Shown: positions 1-9,046 of the stretch, one piece after another
Position numbering within the stretch: the stretch's first letter is position 1
Layout: every line of letters starts with the position of its first letter
From: Firmicutes bacterium UBA7510
GTDB taxonomy: Bacteria > Bacillota > Clostridia > Tissierellales > Sedimentibacteraceae
Length of the DNA stretch: 63,217 nt
NCBI GenBank assembly: GCA_002479485.1
Contig: DLNM01000027.1
Coordinates: 1-63,217, forward strand
Reading direction: 5' to 3'
Made by a program: the position numbers and the translations under genes
Notes under the pieces: generated by a model
Seen by the model: the letters and a program-made list of their open reading frames with translations, nothing else
Database searches by the model: none
What the model was told of the DNA's origin: nothing

Positions 1-194
1 CAGTTCACTGGTGGTTTTGATTATTGAAATTAGTATTAGAATGTAGCTGAGCTATATTTTTATTGAAAATTGGAATATCATTCATTCTTGACTTTATAAT
101 ATGATAATAGTAAACTTAATTGTATACGAAGTAAAATTACAGTATACTAGTCATGATTTTAATCAGGGATTAGTGTATGTACTGGAGGAGCTTT
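1..194. other. Left edge, no complete gene
   Basis: No complete gene is visible before the ATG at 195. The first 27 bases read in frame 1 as eight codons and a TGA, which could be the tail of an upstream gene, but eight residues are too few to identify it. The rest is AT-rich intergenic DNA. A GGAGGAG ribosome site at 184-190 belongs to the next gene. Confidence 0.4.
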
Positions 195-1337
195 ATGGAA
201 AAAAAATATTCAGTAATGATTGCGTTGTTAACTGTAGTAGCCTTATTCTTTTCTGTATTAACAACAGACAACTCTATAACAAGAAAATTGAATATAAATA
301 TAACAGAAACTGACAATGAAATTGATAATATATATTTTGAAGTTAAAAATGATTATTATGTATCTAAATATGGAAAAATTAGCACAGAAAAGTGGAAATC
401 TGTTGATAATGATAGTAGCGGATTCGATAATGCTAAAGATTTTTTAACAACTGTTGATAATTACGTTTTATTAATAAGTGATTATATTGGAATGCCCAAC
501 TGGTTAGAATTACATAAGGCAAAATATAGAGAAGATTATTATTTTGAACCAGTTATTGATTTTAGCTTTGTTGAAAATGATGAAGAAATGTCATACGCTG
601 AGCATTACTTAAAGCTAAGAATAAAATTGAACATTGATTCCTTTGAGGAAAACTTTTTAACTTTAGCTAGAGATATAACTCACATAATAACTGGAGAGAG
701 TAAATCTCCAAGTTTAAGTGAGGGATTAGGCTTTTATATCCAAGATGAAATCGGTATGAATGTGAACAAGCTAAGCTATGGTATAGATATTTTTACTTGT
801 TCTAAGGATTATATTAGTGACGATTTTAGTGCAACTATATCAAGAATAGGTACAACCTACGGCAATGTTACTGTAGCTAACAGAGACTCTTTTTATATAC
901 TAAGCAATTCATTTTGTAGGTATTTAATTGAAAACTATGGAATGAAAAAGTTTATGGAAGTATATAAATCAGAAGATGTTGAAACAGCTTATAGTGACGT
1001 ATATAATTTATCCTTAGAAGAATTAAAATCTTCATGGCTAAAATATGTTGAAAATTATGATAACTATATGGAATTATCTAAAAAATATATGACTGATAAA
1101 AATAAAAAGACTATAAAAAAAGTCGGAACAATAAATAATATTGATGAATTGGGTGGAAGCATAAAAAATAAAACATTTTTTATACTAAATAAATCCTTTA
1201 ATGAATATTTGAAAAAAGAGTATGGTGTATCAAAATACAATAAACTAATGGAATCAAATAATAATTATCACAATATTTATGGTAAAAGCGTAACAGAATT
1301 GAGAAATATGTGGCAAGAGTATGTAAAAGGCTTATAG
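195..1337 (+). CDS. Gluzincin-like (peptidase MA-type) protein with degenerate active site
   Basis: A protein of 380 aa with one N-terminal hydrophobic segment (about residues 5-20), so probably membrane-anchored or exported. The middle part looks like the peptidase MA-like gluzincin fold: a helix reading RDITHIITG where HExxH is expected, followed by LSEGLGFYIQDE, which matches the usual downstream glutamate helix. The zinc motif has lost its first His and its catalytic Glu, so peptidase activity is doubtful. After it comes the family's tail (FCRYLIENYGMKKFMEVY ... SLEELKSSWLKYV), and a second diverged copy of this tail forms the C-terminus. The ATG at 195 is chosen for its GGAGGAG site at 184-190. 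Function unknown; family placement is by pattern recognition. Confidence 0.6.
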   Translation: MEKKYSVMIALLTVVALFFSVLTTDNSITRKLNINITETDNEIDNIYFEVKNDYYVSKYGKISTEKWKSVDNDSSGFDNAKDFLTTVDNYVLLISDYIGMPNWLELHKAKYREDYYFEPVIDFSFVENDEEMSYAEHYLKLRIKLNIDSFEENFLTLARDITHIITGESKSPSLSEGLGFYIQDEIGMNVNKLSYGIDIFTCSKDYISDDFSATISRIGTTYGNVTVANRDSFYILSNSFCRYLIENYGMKKFMEVYKSEDVETAYSDVYNLSLEELKSSWLKYVENYDNYMELSKKYMTDKNKKTIKKVGTINNIDELGGSIKNKTFFILNKSFNEYLKKEYGVSKYNKLMESNNNYHNIYGKSVTELRNMWQEYVKGL

Positions 1338-1405
1338 TTATTTTTAATACAGCTTAACAAAAAAATTAATTTAAATTATATAAATAGACTATAAAGGAGA
1401 TTTAC

Positions 1406-1951
1406 ATGAAGTATTATAATTTAAAAATTGCAGGACTGACGCGTGACCTGCCAATTATTAAGATATCAGATGATTTGTCTATAGCAAGCTTTGTGGTTTT
1501 AGGAGATTGTGAACTTATTACTGCTACTGCTAAAGAACTTATAAAAAAAATTCCTGATGTAGATTACTTTGTTACTGCAGAGGCTAAGGGAATTCCTCTT
1601 GTACATGAATTATGCAGACTAAGACAGATGCCATATTATATAGTTGCAAGAAAGAGCATTAAATCATACATGAATGGTACTATAACTATTGATGTAAATT
1701 CTATTACAACTCAGTCAAAGCAGATTTTATGCCTAGATGGAAAGGATGCAGAGCTAATAAAAAATAAAAAAATAGCTTTGATTGATGATGTTATTTCTAC
1801 AGGAGAGTCTCTAAAAGCACTAGAAAAGCTTGTAATAAAATCAGGTGCTGAAATTATTTGTAAAGCAGCAATATTAGCAGAAGGAGATGCAGCTTTAAGA
1901 AAGGATATTATTTATCTCGAAGAACTACCGTTATTCTCAACTGATAAATAG
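1406..1951 (+). CDS. Purine-type phosphoribosyltransferase
   Basis: A type I phosphoribosyltransferase of 181 aa. The PRPP-binding loop is clear at about residues 127-138 (ALIDDVISTGES). The overall plan, with an N-terminal hood and the segment DYFVTAEAKGIPLVHEL, resembles adenine/xanthine phosphoribosyltransferases that join a free purine base to PRPP to give the nucleotide. The exact base cannot be told from sequence. A strong AAAGGAG site precedes the ATG. It is a single gene ended by a hairpin shared with the convergent ylbJ. The fold is secure, the apt-type assignment tentative. Confidence 0.75.
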   Translation: MKYYNLKIAGLTRDLPIIKISDDLSIASFVVLGDCELITATAKELIKKIPDVDYFVTAEAKGIPLVHELCRLRQMPYYIVARKSIKSYMNGTITIDVNSITTQSKQILCLDGKDAELIKNKKIALIDDVISTGESLKALEKLVIKSGAEIICKAAILAEGDAALRKDIIYLEELPLFSTDK

Positions 1952-1958
1952 AATATTT

Positions 1959-1996
1959 GGGACGTAGCTTAAAATATTAACGTCCCTATTTTATTT
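1959..1996. terminator. Bidirectional terminator between phosphoribosyltransferase gene and ylbJ
   Basis: Inverted repeat GGGACGT (1959-1965) and ACGTCCC (1980-1986), followed on the plus strand by TATTTTATTTT. It sits between two converging genes, so it can serve both. Confidence 0.75.
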
Positions 1997-2934
1997 TACA
2001 CTATTATTAGCATTATTATTAGAATAAGAGAAGATATAATACCATGGACAAACTTCACCTTAATATACTCCAATATATTAACTTCAACATTAGAAGTAAC
2101 TGTTATTGTCTGAAATATAATTGAACAGCCTGCAAAGCTTATTAAGAAATTTATTAATATTAGCTTTACTTCAATAGGCAATAATGAAGAGCATATAATA
2201 TCACAGCCATTGGTCAGTTCTAACATTCCAATTAATAAACTTACTAATATTTCCTTCACTCCTGATCCATTACCTGTAAATACAATAGACATAATATATT
2301 CAGATATTATAGAAAAAATTATAATTACTCCTGCAATAGTAAGTATACTTAATATTGATTTTGATATAGCATTGCTAAAAGCTTCATTAAATGAGACATG
2401 TTTAATGAAGTTTTCTTTTTTTGAAATTTTAATACTTCCAAAGTCCTTTTTAATTAATTTACATAAAACTAGGGCTCCAATATAATGAGGTAAAACAATA
2501 TATAAAAGTAGATTCATATCTTTAAGCATAGATAGTACAACTACAGCTGATATAAATTGAAAGCTACATAAGTTTGTGAAAGTAAGAAGATATTTACCCT
2601 CGCTGTCTGAAATTTTTTTATTTTTTACTATTAAATCCGTTGCTAAAGCTCCTGATGGATATCCAGATACAACGCTTATAATAAATGGTATAATTGCGAA
2701 AGAACTTCCTAGTATTTTTTTAGATACTAATGATATCTTTTCTAATACATCATATAAAAAGCTATATTGAAGCAATATGTTTGATAATATAAACATAGGA
2801 AATAAAACAGGCAATATTTTATTATACCATAAAGTAATTCCGTTTATAGCTCCCGCTCTTACAATATTAGGCTGAATAAAAAATATTATAATTAAAATTA
2901 ATGCAAATATAGGTGCTAAATTTTTTTTAATCAT
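1996..2934 (-). CDS. ylbJ: Sporulation integral membrane protein YlbJ
   Basis: An integral membrane protein of 312 aa with about eight hydrophobic helices and the Gate (nucleoside recognition) domain pattern, including LPVLFPMFILSNILL near the N-terminus and VVSGYPSGA near residue 90. YlbJ is known in Bacillus as a mother-cell sporulation protein needed for normal spore cortex. Its presence, and that of tmcAL (ylbM) nearby, matches the common Firmicutes cluster ylbJ - ylbM - ackA/yceD - rpmF, here separated by the lysine operon. The ribosome site GGAGGTG lies just before the start on the minus strand. No ligand can be assigned. Confidence 0.85.
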   Translation of the reverse strand: MIKKNLAPIFALILIIIFFIQPNIVRAGAINGITLWYNKILPVLFPMFILSNILLQYSFLYDVLEKISLVSKKILGSSFAIIPFIISVVSGYPSGALATDLIVKNKKISDSEGKYLLTFTNLCSFQFISAVVVLSMLKDMNLLLYIVLPHYIGALVLCKLIKKDFGSIKISKKENFIKHVSFNEAFSNAISKSILSILTIAGVIIIFSIISEYIMSIVFTGNGSGVKEILVSLLIGMLELTNGCDIICSSLLPIEVKLILINFLISFAGCSIIFQTITVTSNVEVNILEYIKVKFVHGIISSLILIIMLIIV

Positions 2935-3049
2935 AAATATACACCTCCAAGATAACTATATTGTCCCAATATAAATAATATGCTAATATTTTTAATATAT
3001 TTATATATATCCAAAATATATAAAAATTTATAATATTTGTAAAAAGTTG

Positions 3050-3078
3050 TTGACAGAGAATTCTTTGTATGATATTCT
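3050..3078 (+). promoter_or_regulatory. Sigma-A type promoter of the lysine operon
   Basis: TTGACA (3050-3055), a 17-nt spacer and TATTCT (3073-3078), about 12 nt upstream of the first riboswitch stem. It fits a housekeeping promoter reading through the lysine leader. Confidence 0.75.
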
Positions 3079-3089
3079 ACTACTCAAGT

Positions 3090-3265
3090 TGATAGAGGCG
3101 CGGCTAAGATTAGTAACTGGTGGAGAAGGCATTTTATGATACCAGTAAAAGGCAAGGTCGCCGAAGGGTAAATCAGGCATGATTTGCTAACTGGGCTGAT
3201 ATAAAATATATATCAGACTCCTGCTTTTAGTTAAAATATTTGAAAAAAGCAGAGGAGCTATTGAT
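3090..3265 (+). ncRNA. Lysine riboswitch (L box)
   Basis: The leader carries conserved L-box blocks in order: AGAGGCGCGGC, AGTAACTGG with its pairing partner ACCAGTAAAAGGC, then GTCGCCGAAGGG, CTGGGCTGATAT with ATATCAG, and a closing strand AGAGGAGCTAT that pairs back to the start. It is followed by an intrinsic terminator, so lysine binding should favour early termination. It precedes dapA, dapB, ddh and lysA, all lysine/DAP genes, which supports the call. Confidence 0.92.
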
Positions 3266-3292
3266 GTCGACACGAATAAGCATGCTATTTTT

Positions 3293-3320
3293 GTTGCGTC
3301 AATAGGACGCAACTTTTTTT
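3293..3320 (+). terminator. Riboswitch expression-platform terminator
   Basis: Perfect 8-bp stem GTTGCGTC/GACGCAAC with loop AATAG, then seven T. It lies between the L-box aptamer and dapA, where a lysine-responsive terminator is expected. Confidence 0.9.
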
Positions 3321-3421
3321 ATGCAATTATCTATTTTAAACCTATGGATCCAGTGTTTTTATTGATGAGAGCATAAATAATTTTAAACAATTATATAAAT
3401 AGCTTGTATGGAGGATTAAAA

Positions 3422-4306
3422 ATGTCGATTTTTACAGGATGTGCTGTTGCAATTGTAACACCTTTTTTGTCAGATGGAAGTGTTGATTATGAAAGCTTTA
3501 GTTCCTTAATTAACTGGCAAATTGAAGAAGATATTGACGCAATTGTGGTATGTGGCACAACAGGAGAAGCATCAACACTTAGTGATGATGAAATAATTGA
3601 AGTAATAGATTTTGTAATTAAAAAGGTAAATGGCAGAGTACCAGTGATTGCTGGAGCTGGTAGCAATGATACTAAGCATTGTATAGAAAAAATGCAAAAA
3701 ATCCAAAGGCTTGGAGTTGATGGATTGCTACTTGTTACGCCATATTATAATAAATGTTCTCAAGATGGACTAAAAAAGCATTATCTAGCGTGTGCTGATA
3801 GTGTTAATATACCAATAATTTTATATTCTGTTCCAAGCAGAACTGGAGTGAATATTAATCCAGATACTGTTTATGAACTGTCTAAACATAAAAATATAAT
3901 TGGTATTAAGGAAGCAAGCGGTAATATATCCCAGGTTGTTGAGATTGCTAGGTTAGTTTCTAAGGATTTTTCAATTTATTCGGGAAATGATGATTTGGTT
4001 ATTCCAATTATGGCGTTAGGTGGCAAGGGATATATTTCGGTAATTGCTAATATTGCACCAAAAGTATCACATGAGATGTCTAAAAAATATTTGAACGGAG
4101 ATGTTAAGGCAGCTTGTGATATTCAATTACAGATGAAGCCGTTAATTGACTCCTTATTTGAGGATGTTAATCCTGTACCGGTTAAAGCTGCACTTCATAT
4201 GATGGGTAAATGTGAGCTTGAGTATAGATTACCATTATGTGCACCAAATCAAAGAATTATAGAAAGCTTAAATAGAGAAATGCTCACTTTTGGTATTCTT
4301 AAATAA
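3422..4306 (+). CDS. dapA: 4-hydroxy-tetrahydrodipicolinate synthase
   Basis: A 294-aa enzyme that condenses pyruvate with aspartate semialdehyde, the first committed step to DAP and lysine. Signature pieces are VTPF near the N-terminus, CGTTGEASTL, the tyrosine motif VTPYYNK and the Schiff-base lysine in IGIKEASG (near residue 162). The ATG at 3422 follows GGAGG at 3410-3414; an in-frame upstream ATG at 3404 lies before that site and is rejected. First gene of the lysine operon and controlled by the L-box leader. Aspartokinase and aspartate semialdehyde dehydrogenase are not in this window. Confidence 0.95.
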   Translation: MSIFTGCAVAIVTPFLSDGSVDYESFSSLINWQIEEDIDAIVVCGTTGEASTLSDDEIIEVIDFVIKKVNGRVPVIAGAGSNDTKHCIEKMQKIQRLGVDGLLLVTPYYNKCSQDGLKKHYLACADSVNIPIILYSVPSRTGVNINPDTVYELSKHKNIIGIKEASGNISQVVEIARLVSKDFSIYSGNDDLVIPIMALGGKGYISVIANIAPKVSHEMSKKYLNGDVKAACDIQLQMKPLIDSLFEDVNPVPVKAALHMMGKCELEYRLPLCAPNQRIIESLNREMLTFGILK

Positions 4307-4326
4307 ATGCTGTAGGAGGATGGAGA

Positions 4327-5103
4327 ATGATTAATATTATAATTCATGGCTGCTATGGTAGGATGGGAAGAATCTTGCATAATACTATCAGTTCTATGGA
4401 CAATTGTAAAATTGTAGCAGGGGTAGATATTTCAGCAAATGACCATAAAAGTAGTTTAAGAGACTCAATATATGAATTTCCTGTATATACAAATATTGAA
4501 GATTGTAGTGTAAATGCTGATATTGTAATAGATTTTACAAATTACAAATCAATAAATGGTTTAGTTAAATATTGCATAAAGCATAAATTACCTGTAGTTA
4601 TAGCAACTACTGCGTTAGGAAGAGAAGAGCTTGAGTTATTGGAATTTGCATCATCAAAAATACCTATTTTTTACTCTTCTAATATGTCAGTAGGTATTAA
4701 TGCAATAGTAAACAGTATAGAGCATATTGTACCTCATTTAGAAGAGGATTTTAACATGGAAATTATTGAGAAGCATCATATAAATAAGATTGATTCACCA
4801 AGTGGCACTGCATTATTACTTGCAAATACAATCAATGAAGCTTCTGCTGAAAAGAAAAATTATTTGTATGGACGCTTTGGAAAGGATAATAAATGTAATG
4901 CTAATGATTTGTGTATTCATTCTGTTAGGGGAGGAACAATTTGTGGCGAACATACTATTGTTTTTGCAGGATATAATGAAGTTATTGAAATTACGCACAG
5001 AGCATATTCCAGGGATATTTTTGCTATAGGAGCCATCAGGGCAGCTAAGTTTTTAATAAATCAAGAAAATGGTCTTTATTCCATGTCAAATTTAATAAGT
5101 TAA
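4327..5103 (+). CDS. dapB: 4-hydroxy-tetrahydrodipicolinate reductase
   Basis: A 258-aa NAD(P)H-dependent reductase acting right after DapA. The nucleotide site is GCYGRMGR (residues 8-15), the mid motif is VIATTALG, and the catalytic region reads EKHHINKIDSPSGTAL, with the conserved histidines and the substrate-binding lysine. It starts 20 nt after dapA behind TAGGAGG, so it is co-transcribed. The length is a little below the usual 265-270 aa but nothing essential appears missing. Confidence 0.95.
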   Translation: MINIIIHGCYGRMGRILHNTISSMDNCKIVAGVDISANDHKSSLRDSIYEFPVYTNIEDCSVNADIVIDFTNYKSINGLVKYCIKHKLPVVIATTALGREELELLEFASSKIPIFYSSNMSVGINAIVNSIEHIVPHLEEDFNMEIIEKHHINKIDSPSGTALLLANTINEASAEKKNYLYGRFGKDNKCNANDLCIHSVRGGTICGEHTIVFAGYNEVIEITHRAYSRDIFAIGAIRAAKFLINQENGLYSMSNLIS

Positions 5104-5164
5104 TCCTAAAGGTTAATTATAGTAAAAAATGGTTATTTTACACAAAAAATGCATGGAGGTATAT

Positions 5165-6172
5165 ATGACAAATATATATAATAATAAAAAAATTAGAGTC
5201 GGCATTGTTGGATATGGTAATTTAGGCAAAGGGGTAGAATTATCAGTATCACAAAATCATGATATGGCATTAATAGGTGTTTTTACAAGAAGAAATCCTA
5301 AAACAATTAAGACTTTATTTAAATCTACTAAAGTCTTTTCCATAGATGATGCCGACACAATGAAAAATGAAATAGATGTAATGATTTTATGTGGGGGAAG
5401 TGCAACAGATTTATTGCAACAAAGTATATATTTTGCTAAGAATTTTAATATAATTGATAGCTTTGATACACATGCAAAAATACCACATCACTTCTCAGCT
5501 GTAAATAAGACAGCATTAAGCTCTGGTCATATAGCTATAATATCAGTTGGTTGGGACCCCGGACTATTTTCCCTTAACAGACTTTATGCAGAATCAATTT
5601 TACCTTTTGGTGCCACTTACACTTTTTGGGGTGATGGCGTTAGTCAAGGTCATTCTGATGCAATTAGAAGAATAGACGGAGTTGAAGATGCAGTTCAATA
5701 CACTATTCCGATACAGGAAGCTATTGATACTATTAGAAGTGGTGAAATGCCTTTATTAAGCGCTAAACAAAAACATAGAAGAGTGTGCTTTGTAGTAGCA
5801 GAAGAAGCTTTTGATAAAGACGAAATAAAAGATAAAATAGTTAATATGCCGGATTATTTTATTGACTATGATACGAAAGTGTATTTTATTTCAAAGGAAG
5901 AGCTTCACGAAAAACATAGTAAAATGAAGCACGGTGGATTTGTACTAAGAAGTGGATTTACTGGACAAAATAATAATACAAAACATATATATGAATTTTC
6001 ATTAAAGCTTGAATCAAATCCAGAATTTACAGCCAGTGTTCTTACTGCATATGCTAGAGCAGCATTTAAGCTAAGATTAGAGGGTGCTAAAGGAGCTAAA
6101 ACTGTTTATGATATAGCACCATCATATATATATCCAGGTTCAAATAGTAAACTAAGAAAAGAATTTTTATAG
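5165..6172 (+). CDS. ddh: meso-diaminopimelate dehydrogenase
   Basis: A 335-aa NADPH-dependent enzyme that converts tetrahydrodipicolinate directly into meso-DAP with ammonia. It bypasses the succinylase, acetylase and aminotransferase branches. The Rossmann motif GIVGYGNLGKG lies near the N-terminus; SVGWDPGLFSLNR and WGDGVSQGHSDAIRRI are recognisable signatures of DAP dehydrogenases. The start at 5165 is set by TGGAGGT at 5154-5160; upstream in-frame starts lie before that site. Together with dapA, dapB and lysA it makes a short four-step lysine pathway. Confidence 0.93.
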   Translation: MTNIYNNKKIRVGIVGYGNLGKGVELSVSQNHDMALIGVFTRRNPKTIKTLFKSTKVFSIDDADTMKNEIDVMILCGGSATDLLQQSIYFAKNFNIIDSFDTHAKIPHHFSAVNKTALSSGHIAIISVGWDPGLFSLNRLYAESILPFGATYTFWGDGVSQGHSDAIRRIDGVEDAVQYTIPIQEAIDTIRSGEMPLLSAKQKHRRVCFVVAEEAFDKDEIKDKIVNMPDYFIDYDTKVYFISKEELHEKHSKMKHGGFVLRSGFTGQNNNTKHIYEFSLKLESNPEFTASVLTAYARAAFKLRLEGAKGAKTVYDIAPSYIYPGSNSKLRKEFL

Positions 6173-6189
6173 GATAGAAGGGTAAAAAA

Positions 6190-6223
6190 AGCGAAGAAGA
6201 AACACTCTTCGCTCTATGGAGGT
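6190..6223 (+). repeat. Short hairpin repeat carrying the lysA ribosome site
   Basis: Perfect 8-bp stem AGCGAAGA (6190-6197)/TCTTCGCT (6206-6213), directly followed by CTATGGAGGT. The block TTCGCTCTATGGA resembles TTCACTCTATGGA at 18927-18939 and TTCACGCTATGGA at 12898-12910, and the stem change from G-T-G-A to G-C-G-A is compensated on the other arm. It looks like a shortened member of the multi-hairpin family described at 12885 and 18907. Confidence 0.6.
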
Positions 6224-6228
6224 ATATA

Positions 6229-7530
6229 TTGAAAAATACAATAAAAAGAGAAAATGTTACAATAAATGACGGCGTATTATTCTTTGATGGCTTTAATACT
6301 GTTGAATTGGCAGACAAATATAATACACCATTATACGTAATATCAAAAAACTGTATAAAAAATAAGTGTAGCGAGCTTAAAAATAAATTTTTAAATAAAT
6401 ATGATAATACTCGTGTTGCATATGCAGGTAAAGCGTTTTTAAATATTCAAATGTGTAAGATTATTGAAGATGAAGGGTTTTGCTTGGATGTTGTTTCAGG
6501 TGGAGAATTGTATACAGCTATAAAAGCAGGATTTCCTGCTGAAAAAATAGAGTTTAACGGCAATAACAAGACCAATGAAGAACTTGAACTAGCAATTGAT
6601 TATGGAGTTGGGAGGATAATTGTTGACGGTACAACAGAGCTTTCAAAAATTGAAAGTATTTGTGCTAATAAAAATAAAACAGTAAAAATTCTATATAGAA
6701 TTACACCAGGTGTTAAAACTCATACACATGATTATATATCTACAGGTAAAAAGGATTCAAAATTTGGTATACCACTTGATGAAGATGTAATATATAAAGC
6801 CATCAAAGAAGCGATTTCATCGCAGTATGTTGAATTTTTAGGATTTCATTTTCATATTGGTTCACAGCTTTTTGATAATCATAGCCATTTAGCAGCACTG
6901 GAAACTTCATTAAAGCTAATTAAAGAAACAAAAGCAAGATATGACTACAGTATTTCAGAACTTAATTTAGGTGGTGGTTTTGGAATTTGCTATACTGACG
7001 AAATTGTTAAGCCATACAGTTATTTTCTTGATCCATTAATGAAGAGAATACAAGAATTTTCTGACGAAATAGGCTTGAAAAGACCTGCTGTTGTTATAGA
7101 GCCGGGTAGAAGTATAATTGGAGAGGCTGGTATTACTTTATATAGAGTTGGTGCTATTAAGGAAATTAAAAATATTAGAAAATATATAGCGGTTGATGGT
7201 GGAATGACTGATAATATTCGTCCTGCATTATATGATGCAAAATATGACGCAGTTATAGCCAATAGAGCTACAGAGGATAATACTGAAGTTGTTACAGTTT
7301 GCGGAAAATGCTGTGAAACTGGTGATGTTCTAATTAAGGATATTGAGCTTTCTACTCCAAAAGAGGGTGATATTTTAGCGGTATTTTCTACAGGAGCATA
7401 TTGTTATACAATGGCCAGCAATTACAATAGAAATCCAATTCCTGCGGTTGTATTATTAGATAATGGAATATCAAGTATTATGGTTAAAAGACAAAGCTAC
7501 GATGATATGATATCTTTAGATGTAATCTAA
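6229..7530 (+). CDS. lysA: Diaminopimelate decarboxylase
   Basis: A 433-aa PLP enzyme of the alanine racemase-like fold III group that decarboxylates meso-DAP to L-lysine. Visible motifs are the PLP lysine in VAYAGKAFLNI, the histidine motif HFHIGSQL, the glycine-rich phosphate loop LGGGFGI, EPGRSIIGEAG, and CGKCCETGDVL with the active-site cysteine. The start is TTG at 6229, supported by GGAGGT at 6218-6223; no ATG fits as well. Last gene of the riboswitch operon, ended by the terminator at 7566. Confidence 0.95.
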   Translation: MKNTIKRENVTINDGVLFFDGFNTVELADKYNTPLYVISKNCIKNKCSELKNKFLNKYDNTRVAYAGKAFLNIQMCKIIEDEGFCLDVVSGGELYTAIKAGFPAEKIEFNGNNKTNEELELAIDYGVGRIIVDGTTELSKIESICANKNKTVKILYRITPGVKTHTHDYISTGKKDSKFGIPLDEDVIYKAIKEAISSQYVEFLGFHFHIGSQLFDNHSHLAALETSLKLIKETKARYDYSISELNLGGGFGICYTDEIVKPYSYFLDPLMKRIQEFSDEIGLKRPAVVIEPGRSIIGEAGITLYRVGAIKEIKNIRKYIAVDGGMTDNIRPALYDAKYDAVIANRATEDNTEVVTVCGKCCETGDVLIKDIELSTPKEGDILAVFSTGAYCYTMASNYNRNPIPAVVLLDNGISSIMVKRQSYDDMISLDVI

Positions 7531-7565
7531 ATATTGTTAATAAAATTGTTTCAATATTATTAATA

Positions 7566-7597
7566 AAAAGTGGGGACAATTAATTGTTCCCACTTTT
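7566..7597. terminator. Bidirectional terminator, lysA/tmcAL
   Basis: A 14-bp stem with one wobble pair (7566-7579 and 7584-7597) and a TTAA loop, flanked by A and T runs on both sides. It lies between the converging lysA and tmcAL genes. Confidence 0.9.
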
Positions 7598-7600
7598 ATA

Positions 7601-8833
7601 TTACTTAATATAAGATACATATTTTTTATATTCAAGATTACATAAATTTTCTTTAGATTTAAAAGGTATATAATATATGTTAGTTGATTTACTTGTAAGA
7701 TTGAAGATTTTATCCTTTGATATATCAATACCATTTCTTTTATAATCAGAGAATTTTGTAATTATAAAAGTATTATTTTCCTTTGCATGATTCAAAATTT
7801 TCTTACCATTTGAATTGAAAGCTAAGGCTTTAACATAATCATTATCATTTTCCTTTAAATAATTGATGTCTTCTGTAGTTATATCTAGAAGAATATTTAA
7901 CAATATACGTCTTATTCTTGAGTATGTATAACGCTTTGATTTAATTGACATTATAAACTCGTCAAGGCTTTTGTATTTGCAAGCATTATCATAAATTTTG
8001 TTTTCTAAGCCTTCAGTTACATCATATATATTTTTTAAATAGCTTTTATTTGAACTAATTATCTTATAATATATGAGATCTAAATAGTTATCAAGAGTAT
8101 TAAATAGCCTATGTTCTTTGTAGTAATCTTTTAATAAGGTATATGTGCTAGGAGGTAATGAAGCTTTAGTTTTAATCAAATTTAAAGCTAAAATCTCATT
8201 TCTAATAGCTGTAGCACTAGCAAATTTATGTGTAATTTTATTATCATTATGATTAGCCATATGCCTTTTTATTGGCAAAAAATCTACATTAAAATCAATT
8301 TTTTTTGCAGCCTTTATATATTCCAAACCTAATGTATTGTTTGGAGATAATATTAAATCATCTGTGCAACTACAAGTCTTATTTAGAAGAGTATTAACTG
8401 TATTATTTATAGCACTTGGATAAGATAATCCTTCACTAATATATTTTTTAAGCAAGAAATTATACTCTTTAGTATTATCTAATTGAAAATCAACAATTTT
8501 ATATAGTAAATTAATATCAGTATTTTCACAACCGAAGCTAATTGTTGATACATTTAATTTTTTTAGTTCTTTTATGGCTCCAAGTGCGAAAAGCTCTGCA
8601 TTTTGACATGAAAAAGGGAAGGGTAGTTCTATAACTAAGTCTACACCGTTTTTTACAGCCATCTCGGCGCGTTTATATTTATCTACTATGGCAGGCTCTC
8701 CACGTTGAACATAATTGCCACTCATAACAACCGCTATTGTATCGCATTGTGATGCCTTTTTAGCCATTTCTAATTGATATTTATGTCCGAGATGAAAGGG
8801 GTTATATTCTGCTACTATTCCTAATATTTTCAT
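7601..8833 (-). CDS. tmcAL: tRNA(Met) cytidine acetate ligase (YlbM)
   Basis: A 410-aa nucleotidyltransferase-like protein. The N-terminus reads GIVAEYNPFHLGHKYQL with the HxGH ATP-binding signature, followed by MSGNYVQRGEPA and VDLVIELPFPFSCQ, all typical of the TmcAL (YlbM) family. Family members activate acetate with ATP and acetylate C34 of elongator tRNA-Met. It is a single minus-strand gene near ylbJ, as in many Firmicutes, and acetate kinase lies 5 kb away. Its stop codon is next to the shared terminator. Confidence 0.9.
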   Translation of the reverse strand: MKILGIVAEYNPFHLGHKYQLEMAKKASQCDTIAVVMSGNYVQRGEPAIVDKYKRAEMAVKNGVDLVIELPFPFSCQNAELFALGAIKELKKLNVSTISFGCENTDINLLYKIVDFQLDNTKEYNFLLKKYISEGLSYPSAINNTVNTLLNKTCSCTDDLILSPNNTLGLEYIKAAKKIDFNVDFLPIKRHMANHNDNKITHKFASATAIRNEILALNLIKTKASLPPSTYTLLKDYYKEHRLFNTLDNYLDLIYYKIISSNKSYLKNIYDVTEGLENKIYDNACKYKSLDEFIMSIKSKRYTYSRIRRILLNILLDITTEDINYLKENDNDYVKALAFNSNGKKILNHAKENNTFIITKFSDYKRNGIDISKDKIFNLTSKSTNIYYIPFKSKENLCNLEYKKYVSYIK

Positions 8834-8885
8834 ATTCGTTTTTCCAATCTTATATCAGTATTTTATTTTTTTCTAAGCTAAATAT

Positions 8886-9028
8886 TTATCCATAGATTCT
8901 TCCATATTCTATAATCGCTTTTTGTGTATATTCACATACAAAGGCTGTCTTGTTTTCTGTATATCCATCACGGTTATGTTGTTTGGTACTAGTTCTTCCA
9001 GTGACATTTCTAATAAAGGTTTACTCAT
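8886..9028 (-). pseudogene. Possible decayed small gene
   Basis: On the minus strand an ATG at 9028 opens a 39-codon frame ending at 8909. A second frame continues beyond it to a TAA at 8886-8888 with protein-like composition (DGYTENKTAFV ... AIIEYGRIYG). The two could be parts of one frameshifted remnant, or an unrelated short peptide. I do not recognise a family. Confidence 0.25.
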
Positions 9029-9046
9029 AAAAATACCTACTTATAA

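Noticed and set aside
101..313. 70-codon frame at the left edge
   Set aside because: No ribosome site, unlikely composition, and it overlaps the better supported gene starting at 195.
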